Origin: Moorena sp. SIOASIH
GTDB lineage: Bacteria; Cyanobacteriota; Cyanobacteriia; Cyanobacteriales; Coleofasciculaceae
DNA: 64,000 bases
Direction of reading: 5' to 3'
Assembly: GCF_010671925.1 (NCBI RefSeq)
Contig: NZ_JAAHIH010000008.1
Location: 124,001 to 188,000, forward strand
Positions 17,791 through 27,174 of this stretch are shown here, piece by piece. Position 1 is the stretch's first letter. Each line of letters opens with the position of its first letter. The notes beneath the pieces were generated by a model. That model did not search any database. It saw nothing but the letters and a program-made list of their open reading frames with translations, and was not told the origin of the DNA. A program made the translations under genes and the position numbers.

Positions 17791-19515
17791 CTAGAATAGA
17801 AGATTAAATAATCTAATTGGTAATTCAATTAGGTTGAAAATACCGCTAGCAGGTCTCGCAATCCTTTCAACATTGTCCGCAGTTTTTGCGACACCATCGC
17901 GTTTAACAATAATCACATCATTAGGCTGCAAGGTCGGATTAGTTTCCTCGTTAACTGGAGCCGTAAAATCGATTTCAATGTCTCTTTTTTCAACTGTGCC
18001 ATTGCGATTCAGACGAACTAATTCGACAGAACCCTTTTCAGCACGAACGTCATCAAATCCCCCAGCTGCAAGCAAGGCTTCATTCAGAGGAGAATTGGGC
18101 TTGACTTGGACATTACCAGGTCGTTGAACTTGACCAACCACATTGACGGGGATGGCAGCAGCAGAAAGGTTGGAATCTGCTAATGCCAATGCTACCTCTG
18201 GAGCAATTTCGTCAGCTTTGGTGACAAGAATTGTATCTCCCTCCTTTAAGAGGATATCCTGAGTTAGGTCACCCTGTCGCAACAATTGCCAAAAATCCAA
18301 GGCAATTTCTTGTTGTGTACCCCCTTGGGTCAAACGTCGCACTTTAACCTGGCGAACATTAGCGTCTTGGGTAATGCCTCCAGCGATCGCGATCGCTTGA
18401 GTTACAGTTGGTGGTGCATTGGTGCTACGGATATCAGCACTACCGATGTTAATGTTATTATTACCCAGAGTTTCTCCCTTGACCACATAAGCTCCTGGGT
18501 TAACCACTTCCCCTACCACAGCCACTTGAATCGGACGGCTGGCATTAGCTGCAAAACTGGCATTGGACAATAGACGGGTTTGCTCTGGGTTGATAGCAGT
18601 AGTAGTTCGGAGCAAGATTTCATCCCCATCCCGCAAGGTAACATCCTGCCTGATATCACTTCTATTAATCAATTGCTGGAGATTGATATAATAAGTATTG
18701 CGCTGCCCAGAGCCTTCAAGACGCCGAAGTTCTACTTGCTTAACGTCTGCTGTTAGGGTAGCCCCCCCAGCCAAATTAATCGCTTGAGTCAGGGAGGGAA
18801 ATTGCTGTCCTTCATTCAGACCCATGGTGTAGGCTCCAGGGCGACTCACTTCCCCAGCCACGGAAATTTTTAAAGGACGGGGTTTCACCAGACTCAAGGA
18901 AACTACTGGGCGTTTGATGTAAACTGAAAAGGCACTGGTGACGAGTTCGCTAGCTTGATCGAGAGTTTTTCCCCTTACAAATACACTACCAATCAAGGGT
19001 AAGTTAAGGGAACCGTTCACCAGTACTTGATACTGACCACTGTATTCATCAACATCAAAGATATTCAGGGTAAGAACATCTCCAGCATCAAGGGTATAAG
19101 CTCTGTCTGGTGGTAAAGAGTTACGCACAGGGGGTGTGGCTGCTGATACCGTGTTACTCTGATTCACCTTAATGAAGTCAGCAATGGATGGTGGAGCTGG
19201 TGCCTCGCTCGGGGATGGTGGAGCTGGTACCTGGCTCGGGGATGTTGAAGCTGGTACCTTGATTGAAGGAATTTGAGCTAGGGTAGGTTTAGGTAGGGTA
19301 ATAGCGGAAACCACCAGTAAGCTTACACCCACAACTGGTCTAGTCAATTGTGGTATAATACTGTGATTCTTAGCAATTTCGCTTAATATCTCTTGGGGTC
19401 TTTTTTTCCCTAGGTTAACTGTATTGATCATAAACATATTGACTCTTGCTAGATAAAGACACACTAAATTGTGCAGAAAATCCGGAATATGTTGTGACTC
19501 AAGCCACCTCACCAA
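17791..19515 (-). CDS. SLBB-domain polysaccharide export protein (Wza-like)
   Basis: 574 residues: an N-terminal hydrophobic segment (VVGVSLLVVSAITLP, ~60-78), a Pro/Ser-rich linker with repeated APAPPSPSE units, a Poly_export domain starting YTLDAGDVLTLNIFDVDEYS (~130-215), and three SLBB-like domains (GEVSRPGAYTM; GEVVNPGAYVV; GQVQRPGNVQV). Such proteins form the outer-membrane or periplasmic channel for exopolysaccharide export. The frame opens at a GTG-type start, but MFMINTVNLGKK about 26 codons in is an equally plausible beginning. The upstream DNA is long and repeat-rich. No Wzc kinase is adjacent. Confidence 0.87.
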   Translation of the reverse strand: MVRWLESQHIPDFLHNLVCLYLARVNMFMINTVNLGKKRPQEILSEIAKNHSIIPQLTRPVVGVSLLVVSAITLPKPTLAQIPSIKVPASTSPSQVPAPPSPSEAPAPPSIADFIKVNQSNTVSAATPPVRNSLPPDRAYTLDAGDVLTLNIFDVDEYSGQYQVLVNGSLNLPLIGSVFVRGKTLDQASELVTSAFSVYIKRPVVSLSLVKPRPLKISVAGEVSRPGAYTMGLNEGQQFPSLTQAINLAGGATLTADVKQVELRRLEGSGQRNTYYINLQQLINRSDIRQDVTLRDGDEILLRTTTAINPEQTRLLSNASFAANASRPIQVAVVGEVVNPGAYVVKGETLGNNNINIGSADIRSTNAPPTVTQAIAIAGGITQDANVRQVKVRRLTQGGTQQEIALDFWQLLRQGDLTQDILLKEGDTILVTKADEIAPEVALALADSNLSAAAIPVNVVGQVQRPGNVQVKPNSPLNEALLAAGGFDDVRAEKGSVELVRLNRNGTVEKRDIEIDFTAPVNEETNPTLQPNDVIIVKRDGVAKTADNVERIARPASGIFNLIELPIRLFNLLF

Positions 19516-20786
19516 TGTGTTTAGGGTTGTTTAGGGTTCATTGACGCTTCCCTTGGCCTGTCATTTGTAATTGGTTATTGGTAAGCATTCAGCTATCAGC
19601 TATCAGCTATCAGCTATCAGTTATCAGCTTATGGGCTATGGACAGGCTAATTGAGGTGCTTATGGGCATAGGGTAAGCAAAGGGAACAGCTTTTGAATAA
19701 GCGATGCAAAGGTGCGACCCGTGGCGAATTTAATTACGGGTCAAACGCACCTAAGCGGTCTTGGGGGTTCCCCCCATGAGGGACTGCCGTGGTTTCCCCC
19801 ACTCGCGCTTTGCATCAAGACAACAGGTAAGCATTAGTTTAATCTGAGTTATGGAAAGCTGAACGCGTAGCGTGAGCTTTTAGCTCACGGCTGACCGCTG
19901 ACGGCTGAATGCTTACGGTTATTGGTGACGTTGATCTGGTCTAGTGTTTCATCTCTTGATAGGCAATTTATAGGTAAAGCGCACTCACTACTATGACGTC
20001 TCTGATTGTGGTTGGGATTGGATAACAATTGACAACTGAAAATTGGTGAACACATAGATTAGCCTGGTAGAGCAACATTGTTAAAGAGCCGTTATCGGTT
20101 TGTTCTACTTAGAGGATACTCGTAGCTGGAAAGTTCCCCATCTGACCAACTGCTGCTATAAGTAATTAGTCATACTTAATTCTTAATACCCACATAATAG
20201 CACTGACACCAATCTGTTACCCTTTGCCAACTCTAAGTCAGCAGGTTATACTTGACTAGTAGTTTGCTATTCATCAAGACAGAAGGGGGTCTTATTTTTT
20301 TTTTGTGACGATTTAAAATAGAACAAAATTTATTTAATAACACAATAGATTTCGCTGCAGTTGTCGTGAACAGGTAACAGGGACTAATAATTGATTAAAA
20401 CAGTATCAAGAAAATATTTTTTAAACAAAAGTTATTATTAAAATAATAATTATAAGTTATGCTATAATAGTTTTATTTACCTAGGTAATCAACTAAATCC
20501 TATCTAGATTTAGAGCTGGCATCGCGTTTAGATATTGCCGACACTAACCTTAATCTTTCACTCATAATCTACCTATTTATATCTATCCATATTTATCCAG
20601 AAATGAATTAGTATTAGCCATACCTTAACGACAATCTAGGATGATTAACTGAATTTCAAAGACTGTCGTTCAGGGCTATAAATTGGCATTATTCTTCTTT
20701 ATTCATTGTACACATCGATTCATGATATCTAACATTGATAGTTAATTATATCATGACATGAATCGTTTATTTACTGAGAAAAGTTA
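19516..20786. other. 1.27-kb divergent spacer between export gene and gmd
   Basis: The left half is repeats: CAGCTATC units (19588-19625), a long GATGCA-ended element, and a hairpin GTGAGCTTTTAGCTCAC (about 19873-19889). The right half (20280-20786) is AT-rich with T and A runs, and probably carries the promoters of both divergent genes. No gene seen. Confidence 0.6.
19701..19820 (+). repeat. GATGCA-ended mobile repeat, long composite form
   Basis: Starts GCGATGCAAAGG and ends CTTTGCATCAAGA. The right 65 bp (GCGGTCTTGGGGGTTCCCCC onward) match the copies at 33725 and 38146; the left part carries an inserted GTGCGACCC repeat. Confidence 0.7.
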
Positions 20787-21752
20787 ATGAAAAAGGCACT
20801 GGTTTGTGGAGTATCTGGTCAGGATGGAGCATATTTAGCAAAATTGCTCTTAGACAAAGGCTATACTGTCTGTGGCACCTCACGGGATGCTCAAATGTCC
20901 TCCTTTAGGAACTTGGTGTATTTGGGTATCCGAGACCAAGTTAAGTTGGAATCAATGACACTGACGGATTTTCGTAGTGTCTTGCAAGTGCTGACAAAAT
21001 TCCAACCCTATGAAGTCTACAACTTGGCGGGGCAAAGTTCAGTGGGTTTGTCTTTTGGACAACCGGTAGAAACCCTAGAAAGCATAGCGACTGGCACGAT
21101 TAATTTACTAGAGGCAATTCGCTTTACTGGTGCTCCCATTAAACTCTATAACGCTAGTTCTAGTGAGTGCTTTGGGGATACTGGAGAACAAGCCGCTGAT
21201 GAACAGACTCCCTTTCGTCCCAGAAGTCCCTATGGTGTTGCTAAAGCAGCAGCGTTTTGGGAAGTAGCTAACTACCGTGAAGCCTATGGGTTATTTGCAT
21301 GCTCTGGTATTTTATTTAATCATGAGTCTCCCCTACGACCAGAACGATTTGTGACCCAAAAAATTGTTAGTGCTGCTTGTCGGATTGCTAACGGTAGTCA
21401 AGAGAAGCTTCGTTTGGGCAATATGGCAATTAAGCGTGACTGGGGTTGGGCTCCTGAATATGTTGAAGGAATGTATTTAATGCTACAGCAAGACCAGCCA
21501 GATGATTATGTAATAGCAACCGGGGAGAGTTATAAATTAGAAGATTTCGTGGCAACGGCGTTTGCTACAGTTGACTTGGACTGGCAAGACCATGTGGTGA
21601 CCGATAGCAGCTTGTTCCGACCAACTGATTTGGCTTTAGGGAAATCTAACCCAGCTAAGGCAAGGGATAAGTTAGGCTGGCAAGCCCAATACAAAATGCC
21701 GGATGTGGTGCGAATGATGGTGGAAGCTCGGTTGGAGAGTTTGTCTGAGTGA
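20787..21752 (+). CDS. gmd: GDP-mannose 4,6-dehydratase
   Basis: 321-residue extended SDR enzyme converting GDP-mannose to GDP-4-keto-6-deoxymannose, the precursor of GDP-fucose or GDP-rhamnose. The NAD(P)-binding GVSGQDGAYL is at residues ~8-17; YNLAGQSSVG, NASSSECFGD, the SPYGVAKAAAFW catalytic Tyr/Lys, and the diagnostic ACSGILFNHESPLRPERFVT follow, then RPTDLALGKSNPAKARDKLGW. It is somewhat shorter than the usual ~340-370 residues. An NADPH-dependent partner (fucose synthase or reductase) is not adjacent. Start MKKALVCGVSGQDG is clear. Confidence 0.93.
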   Translation: MKKALVCGVSGQDGAYLAKLLLDKGYTVCGTSRDAQMSSFRNLVYLGIRDQVKLESMTLTDFRSVLQVLTKFQPYEVYNLAGQSSVGLSFGQPVETLESIATGTINLLEAIRFTGAPIKLYNASSSECFGDTGEQAADEQTPFRPRSPYGVAKAAAFWEVANYREAYGLFACSGILFNHESPLRPERFVTQKIVSAACRIANGSQEKLRLGNMAIKRDWGWAPEYVEGMYLMLQQDQPDDYVIATGESYKLEDFVATAFATVDLDWQDHVVTDSSLFRPTDLALGKSNPAKARDKLGWQAQYKMPDVVRMMVEARLESLSE

Positions 21753-21777
21753 AGGCTTGCATGGTTCGATGCAAAGG

Positions 21778-21815
21778 TTGACACTCCCCGTCCCAGAAGA
21801 ACGGGGCTTTAAACC
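21778..21815 (-). mobile_element. Solo right end of an IS1341-like element
   Basis: On the minus strand this reads AGCCCCGTTCTTCTGGGACG followed by GGGAGTGTCAAC, nearly the same as the right end of the tnpB element at 4680-4702. No tnpB remains here. It lies 25 bp after the gmd stop. Confidence 0.65.
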
Positions 21816-21944
21816 CATTTTTTTTGGTAAAGGGTAAAGGGGAAAAAGGGACTGGGGACTGAGACGGTGATCTAACTGGTGCTGCTGATATAACTCTGTC
21901 CCCATTACCCCATCACCCCATCACCCCATCACCCTATCAGCAGC

Positions 21945-23438
21945 CTAAAATCCTCGTAGGGAAAAGGAGGTATTTTGGGCTACCTGTAGGGCTTGGACTA
22001 GTTGACCTAAAGAATATTTCAAATGGGAGCCAGCATCCACTGCTACCCAGCCTTGGGGAGTGGCATGCCGCCATTCAAAGTGTAGGTGGGGACCAGTAGA
22101 ATTACCGGTGCTGCCAACGCGGCCAATTACAGTTCCTTTTTGTACCCATTCCCCAGGTTGGACAAAGATTTCTGAGAGGTGAGCGTAGCGGCTTTCTTGG
22201 GAACCTTCCTCATGGCGCAGCATAACGGTCAAACCGTAGCCACCTAAGAAGTCAGCTGTTACTACTTCACCATCAGCCGCAGCAACAACCGGTGTACCTA
22301 GGGGTGCTGCTATATCTGTACCAGCGTGGAAACGGCGATTACCGGAAATCGGATGAATCCGCCAGCCGAATAGGGAGCTAATGGCAGAAGGAATGGTTAC
22401 GGGGAACACAAAGCTGGATTGCCTGAAATTGGCCAGTCCTGAGGGTCGTTGGGTGAGATTGTAGTAGGCTAAGGCTGTAGGAAGTTTACGGACAGACCGA
22501 TTCCGCCGAGCAACGCTAATCCCACGAGGAACCCATTTAGCTGGACGAGTTTTGGCAGGTTTAACCCGATTAAATCTGACCGGTTGAACTGAATTATATG
22601 AATTATATCTGACTGGTCGAACCGGATTATATCTAGCAGTTTGAGTACTAATTACTCGTGGTCTGGGTAATTGAGTTACTCTACTGTTCCGTCTACCTCC
22701 AGAGATAGCAATTGGTTGACGCCTCGGGGCAACACCACAATTCCCCCTGAGTTGCCCATTTCTGGCTACAGTCCGACAACCCCTTGACCGTTCAGTTAAA
22801 ACAACTGCCGAGGGGGGAGTGTACCGTTTAGTGGCACCAACATTGTAGTTTGTGCGGTCAATATAGCTATTTTTAGCAGCCGCTTTTGGAACTCTAGGCT
22901 GTAATGCTACTGGATTGAGCTTGACTTTGGGTGGCTTGGCGACAGTGGCTTTAGCTGGTACAGAGAATTGGGTTCTACGCTGTACTGGTTTGACTGCGAT
23001 CGCTTTTGTCCGGACAGATTTCCTAGCTGGTGGAGCAATCGGTTTCTTAACCTTGATAGCCACGGAGGGAGCTACTGATTTCCGGGCAACTTTTGGTGCT
23101 GGTGGAGCAATGGGTTTAGTGACCTTGGTTGCTGCTACTGCTTTTGAAGCAGCTTTTGCTGGGGCTGGTTTGGCCACTGGCACAGCTGGCACAGCAAAGG
23201 AGCTTGGGGCTGTAGGTTTTGGCTTTGCAGCAATAATAGTTGGATCAAATGCTGCTTCGGTTATAGATTTGGTAGTCGTGTTGACTGATACAGCTTCTAT
23301 GGGTGACTGAGTTTTTGCCACAACCATACCGCTGCTGAGGACACCAATACTACTCATCACACTCAGTCCATGGATGAGTTTTGGGCATCGGTAGAAAATG
23401 CTATACAGAGTGCTACCAGGGGAGTTTTCTTTGGTCAT
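21945..23438 (-). CDS. M23 family (LytM-type) metallopeptidase, secreted or envelope-bound
   Basis: 497 residues. N-terminal hydrophobic segment (LIHGLSVMSSIGVLSSGMVV, ~18-40), a long basic Ala/Pro/Lys/Arg-rich linker (~60-350), and a C-terminal M23 domain: RIHPISGNRRFHAGTDIAAP holds the metal-binding His and Asp (~369), GNSTGPHLHFEWR the HxH (~451). These enzymes cut peptide bridges of peptidoglycan. The low-complexity linker suggests it spans the cell wall. The rest of the protein is intact, so it is likely active. Upstream is a dispersed repeat; downstream a solo IS end. Confidence 0.92.
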   Translation of the reverse strand: MTKENSPGSTLYSIFYRCPKLIHGLSVMSSIGVLSSGMVVAKTQSPIEAVSVNTTTKSITEAAFDPTIIAAKPKPTAPSSFAVPAVPVAKPAPAKAASKAVAATKVTKPIAPPAPKVARKSVAPSVAIKVKKPIAPPARKSVRTKAIAVKPVQRRTQFSVPAKATVAKPPKVKLNPVALQPRVPKAAAKNSYIDRTNYNVGATKRYTPPSAVVLTERSRGCRTVARNGQLRGNCGVAPRRQPIAISGGRRNSRVTQLPRPRVISTQTARYNPVRPVRYNSYNSVQPVRFNRVKPAKTRPAKWVPRGISVARRNRSVRKLPTALAYYNLTQRPSGLANFRQSSFVFPVTIPSAISSLFGWRIHPISGNRRFHAGTDIAAPLGTPVVAAADGEVVTADFLGGYGLTVMLRHEEGSQESRYAHLSEIFVQPGEWVQKGTVIGRVGSTGNSTGPHLHFEWRHATPQGWVAVDAGSHLKYSLGQLVQALQVAQNTSFSLRGF

Positions 23439-23779
23439 TTACGACTCACTAAAAATAATTACTACACAGTTATACTCGCGCTTGTTAGCTATCAGCCATA
23501 ATTCCGGCGTTGCGTCAGTCTTGGAATGAATAGGAGTAGAGTGGGCATCCTGCCCGCCCGGAAACTTTAACAGGCAAGATGCCTGTTCCACGCCTGATGC
23601 CCATTCCACAGGTGCGACCCAAGGGCGATTTACTCGCCCTAGGAGGCGCGCACCTAATCTTAAAATCATTCCATTATTAAGCAACGCCATAATTGCTGTT
23701 TTGTTGATTAGTTGATTAACCTTAATCGCTGTTTGTTAATGGTTAACCTTTAACGTTTGACCCTTAACCATAAGAGTTC
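23439..23779. other. Spacer between M23 peptidase and birA
   Basis: Almost entirely a GGCGTTG-ended repeat plus a TTAATGGTTAACC palindromic stretch. An antisense 83-codon frame is repeat-derived and not called. Confidence 0.6.
23506..23688 (+). repeat. GGCGTTG-ended dispersed repeat, copy 2
   Basis: Ends GGCGTTGCGTCAGTCTTGGA and CCATTATTAAGCAACGCC match copy 1 at 10524-10648. About 60 bp of extra internal sequence includes a GTGCGACCC-GGCGCGCACC block. Confidence 0.75.
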
Positions 23780-24610
23780 TCAACAACTACGATAGCCAAG
23801 ACTGATTGTACCGGGCTTGAGCAAAATTTCTTTTGGGGTCGGAGTATCGTGTAGATGCACTCGCAGTTCGCCCCTAGGGGTTACCCCTGTTATGATGCCT
23901 CGATTTCCTTCTACCATGACCTGGCTTCCTTGATAATTGAATAGCGCTAGATATCGTGGTAGCAAACTATTCATTCCTTCCTCTGACCAGAGTTGATATC
24001 CGGACAGTAGTCCTTGTAAAACAATCGCAGCCAGCATTTCTATAGAAGTCACAGTGGCAGAGGACTCGGGTTGCCAAAATGAGTGCAAATTGATGCCAGA
24101 TTCTGGCACGTCATTGCTCCAGTTGATTCCGACACCCATAACTGCTTTGGTAATTTGACCCTGTTGGACACGGGTTTCTGTTAGAATACCTCCGAGTTTG
24201 CGTCCCTTAAGTAGTAGGTCATTGGGCCACTTCAGAGACACTGGTATGGCGTAAGCTCTCAAAGCTGTAGCAATTCCCCAAGCACTACACATGGTTAGCT
24301 GGGCGCTGTCCAATGCCTGTAACTTGGGAGCTAAAGCTAAGGATAAGTAGAGTCCACCTTTTGGAGATTGCCATTGTCGTCCCCACTGTCCCCGCCCTGC
24401 TGTCTGTTGCCCAGCAATAACCATAGTGGGAACTGTTGCTCCTTGTTTGAGCAATTCCCAAAGGGTTTGGTTGGTTGATGGAAGAGTGTCAAAGACCTGT
24501 AGGGGAATTGGTGGGAATTGCCCCATGCCTGGGGAGTTGAGGGGCAACTTTTCCCTTACTGCTTCCAGAGCAATTTCAAACGCTTGTTGATTAAATGAGC
24601 TTTTATTCAT
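23780..24610 (-). CDS. birA: Biotin--[acetyl-CoA-carboxylase] ligase
   Basis: 276 residues, catalytic (group I, no DNA-binding domain) BirA. Motifs: FDTLPSTNQTLWEL near the N-terminus, the biotinyl-AMP-binding GQQTAGRGQWGRQW, GGLYLSLAL, SLKWPNDLLLKGRKLGGIL and VMGVGINW; the C-terminal domain follows. It attaches biotin to AccB. Starts MNKSSFNQQAFEIALEAVRE, with a short AT-rich spacer to the next upstream gene. Confidence 0.94.
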   Translation of the reverse strand: MNKSSFNQQAFEIALEAVREKLPLNSPGMGQFPPIPLQVFDTLPSTNQTLWELLKQGATVPTMVIAGQQTAGRGQWGRQWQSPKGGLYLSLALAPKLQALDSAQLTMCSAWGIATALRAYAIPVSLKWPNDLLLKGRKLGGILTETRVQQGQITKAVMGVGINWSNDVPESGINLHSFWQPESSATVTSIEMLAAIVLQGLLSGYQLWSEEGMNSLLPRYLALFNYQGSQVMVEGNRGIITGVTPRGELRVHLHDTPTPKEILLKPGTISLGYRSC

Positions 24611-24639
24611 TTAAATGATAAGCTCACGTAAATGATTAT

Positions 24640-25356
24640 CTAGCGTGAAGGACATTTATCTCGGCAATAGACTTCTACAGATTTAATTGTCGCTGAGTCG
24701 CGATAGTTCTGGGTTTGGTTATATTCTTTCAAGGGTGACGCATAAATCCCAGAAAACCGATTATTAGTATCATTGGCGGCTACTCCCATGCGGAAGGCTA
24801 TATCTTCTGATAGGTTGGCGAAATTGACGTATTCCCTGGACTCACTGGCATAGTTAAAGGACAAGGTAGCGTCACCGTAGGCTTGCTCAGCTAGTTTAAG
24901 GGGTGTGCCAGGAGCAACACCTTTGGTGGTACGATAGTTAGAATTTGTGGTGAATAACACTTCGATTACGCTTGAATTCCCCATAGGTGTCCCCATCGGG
25001 TAAAGAATATAATATTGGGGTTGTCCTGATTGGATAACTGCGATCGCATCGAAACCGACAATAAACGGTGACTTCACCTCAAATTTTGCTTTATCCCCTA
25101 GGGATTGTTTCAGCTGTCCCAAGGTCATTCCCAACTTAGCCGGTCCAATTCCCTTAGCAGAGATAGTAAAGGCATCTGATGCCGGTGGAGACAGTTTGGC
25201 TGTGGACTTTGAACTGCCAGATTTAGATGTGTCCTCTAAATTAGGCGGGCTTGGCATCGGTTGGGAAGTTGTTGTGTTCTTGGTTGGTGGCGGCGGCTGA
25301 CCACAGCTCATCAGCACCATCAGCAAACTCGTGATTAACCATCGAGATTTCATCAA
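24640..25356 (-). CDS. Lipoprotein, unknown function
   Basis: 238 residues. Signal peptide with lipobox (LLMVLMSCGQ; Cys ~18), a Pro/Ser/Thr-rich linker to ~60, then an alpha/beta domain starting ISAKGIGPAKLGMTLGQLKQ. That last element, a 'GIGPAKLGMT' repeat, is seen in several cyanobacterial lipoproteins that I cannot name. Ends VEVYCRDKCPSR with two cysteines. Sits 30 bp upstream of birA in the same direction. Confidence 0.75.
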   Translation of the reverse strand: MMKSRWLITSLLMVLMSCGQPPPPTKNTTTSQPMPSPPNLEDTSKSGSSKSTAKLSPPASDAFTISAKGIGPAKLGMTLGQLKQSLGDKAKFEVKSPFIVGFDAIAVIQSGQPQYYILYPMGTPMGNSSVIEVLFTTNSNYRTTKGVAPGTPLKLAEQAYGDATLSFNYASESREYVNFANLSEDIAFRMGVAANDTNNRFSGIYASPLKEYNQTQNYRDSATIKSVEVYCRDKCPSR

Positions 25357-25547
25357 AAATTCACGGCTGGATACTCCCCTGACACCCCATTGGGGTTAAA
25401 CCTGAGAGGTTGGGCCGCGCCTCCTACAAAACAATTAGTTGATCAGTTAATGAACATTTAACGTATATATTTTAATTCATCACTGTTTGTTGACGATTGA
25501 CGGTTAACTGTTAAATGTCAATATTAACTCTCAACAAAAACAACTAG

Positions 25548-26684
25548 CTATTTTCCTGAGTCAATAATTTTTTCCCGAATTATTTGTGCCGTAGCCGGAG
25601 CAAGGAGTACACCATTGCGATAATGACCTGTTGCTAGCCAAACATTATTGTAACCAGGGAGTTGATCAATGACAGGGGCAGGTCGTCCTTCTGGACGAGG
25701 GCGTAACCCGTACCATGTGTGGATAATCTCTGCTGTGGCGAGAGGAGGGCAAAATGCGATCGCATTCTGTCTGACCACCTCCAGTAACCCTGGTTGTGCT
25801 TCCACATTCCCTGCATCATCGGGAAACTCAACCGTTGCGCCCACCCAGTAGTCTTGCTTACCTACTGGCAAAATATGAACATCATCACGAGTAATCACTG
25901 GCTGAAAATCTTCATATCCCATGGGCTGGGGCAGCCGCAATTTTACTCCTTGTCCCAGTACTGGTTTTAGAGTCAGAGGCAGATCTCGACTAACTTGCAA
26001 GTCTTGTGGTTGGAGCATCTTAATCAGTCCAGATGAACCTAACCCAGCAGCCACTACTAGCCAATCTATCTCTAGGGTTCCAGCATCGGTATAGATTTGG
26101 GAGCAATTGAGAGAATTGTTGAGATCGGAACCTATGGATTCAAAGCCTTTTACTGTGATTCCAAAATTAAACCTAACCCCATTAGCCTCAGCACCAGCCA
26201 CTAATACTTGGGTTAGGGCAGTTGGATCAATTTGTAGGTCTTGGGGAGAATAGATGCCAGCAATAAATTTATCTTCACTCAGCTGAGGGCAACGGTGCTT
26301 AACTTGGGGAACATCCCAAATTTCTAATTGCCAACCTTGGGAGAGGCGAGTTTGTACTAGTTTTTCCCAAGAAGCCAAGTCTTCTCCAGGCAAACACAGC
26401 TTCAAGATACCGTTGCGATTGACTGGAATCTGGTATCCTGTGAGTGCCTCTAATTCAGGAATCAGGGTCTGATAGCGCTGGATACTGGCTTGCCGCAGCT
26501 GCCACGCCCTACCCTTCACTTTCTTACTAATGGCACCCATCAGTACCCCTAAAGCAGCACCAGTAGAGCCTTGTGCTGGCAGATGCTGGTCGAGGACAGT
26601 GATACTTAGCCCATTTACCCGACTAAGTTCATATGCGATCGCTGCTCCAACGATACCGCATCCAATAATAGCGACTTTACTCAC
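25548..26684 (-). CDS. FAD-dependent oxidoreductase of the DadA/ThiO type
   Basis: 378 residues. The Rossmann GCGIVGAAIAYEL (residues 8-20), VLDQHLPAQGSTGAALG, an internal domain, and the C-terminal TWYGLRPRPEGRPAPVIDQLPG with GHYRNGVLLAP place it in the glycine/D-amino-acid oxidase superfamily. ThiO makes iminoglycine for thiazole synthesis; the arginine-rich GLRPRPEGRP is typical of that group, but D-amino acid dehydrogenase is also possible. No thi genes are nearby. Confidence 0.85.
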   Translation of the reverse strand: MSKVAIIGCGIVGAAIAYELSRVNGLSITVLDQHLPAQGSTGAALGVLMGAISKKVKGRAWQLRQASIQRYQTLIPELEALTGYQIPVNRNGILKLCLPGEDLASWEKLVQTRLSQGWQLEIWDVPQVKHRCPQLSEDKFIAGIYSPQDLQIDPTALTQVLVAGAEANGVRFNFGITVKGFESIGSDLNNSLNCSQIYTDAGTLEIDWLVVAAGLGSSGLIKMLQPQDLQVSRDLPLTLKPVLGQGVKLRLPQPMGYEDFQPVITRDDVHILPVGKQDYWVGATVEFPDDAGNVEAQPGLLEVVRQNAIAFCPPLATAEIIHTWYGLRPRPEGRPAPVIDQLPGYNNVWLATGHYRNGVLLAPATAQIIREKIIDSGK

Positions 26685-26849
26685 AATTTTATCGATTATG
26701 AAGTATGAAGTATGAATTATGAATTATGAAGTGTTAATTATGAAGTGTTAATTATGGTTATGGATAACGTTTTTAGTCAACCTGAATTGGAATGGTACTG
26801 AGTTAAGATTCCTGATACCCGTGCCTAGTTAGGCTACCAAAACTTCCTG
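26685..26849. other. Short intergenic stretch with AATTATGAAG repeats
   Basis: Multiple copies of TGAAGTATGAA/TTATGAAGTG; no gene. Confidence 0.5.
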
Positions 26850-27118
26850 AAATGTGAGAGCCTCCCTTTTATAAAGGTAGGGGGAAACAGAGAGACTGGA
26901 AATATCGGCGTCGTGTTCATCTTCTCTCTTCCCCAGCTTTCTAACAATTCTCCAACACTGGTATTTGATTCTTTAGCTGATAATTGAAGCCATTTCCACG
27001 CAGTCCCAGTAAACATTAAACCAGTCAACCAAACTGTATGGGGCTTTTTTAATTCATCATAGTGTACGGGTATCCCCCTCATTATTTTTCTAGTTTTCCG
27101 TTGATTTGTTGTTGACAT
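26834..27118 (-). CDS. Small RHH-like accessory protein of tnpB element
   Basis: 94 residues. The middle YDELKKPHTVWLT...TAWKWLQLSAKESNTSVGELLESWGREK matches a short family (in memory) commonly placed divergently beside tnpB in cyanobacteria; the pattern is ribbon-helix-helix-like. Here six residues (GLMFTG) appear to be inserted in the middle. The last ~27 residues (after GREKM) translate the left-end sequence of the element, so the natural stop may have been lost. Function unknown; could be a regulator of the element. Confidence 0.55.
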   Translation of the reverse strand: MSTTNQRKTRKIMRGIPVHYDELKKPHTVWLTGLMFTGTAWKWLQLSAKESNTSVGELLESWGREKMNTTPIFPVSLFPPTFIKGRLSHFRKFW

Positions 27119-27174
27119 AATTAGAACAGGCGTCTATACTATATATGCTAAAAATTACAAAAATGTGGTAACAA

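Noticed and set aside
22915..23310. 131-codon plus-strand frame opposite the M23 peptidase
   Set aside because: Antisense of the Ala/Pro/Lys linker, which gives long artificial open frames.
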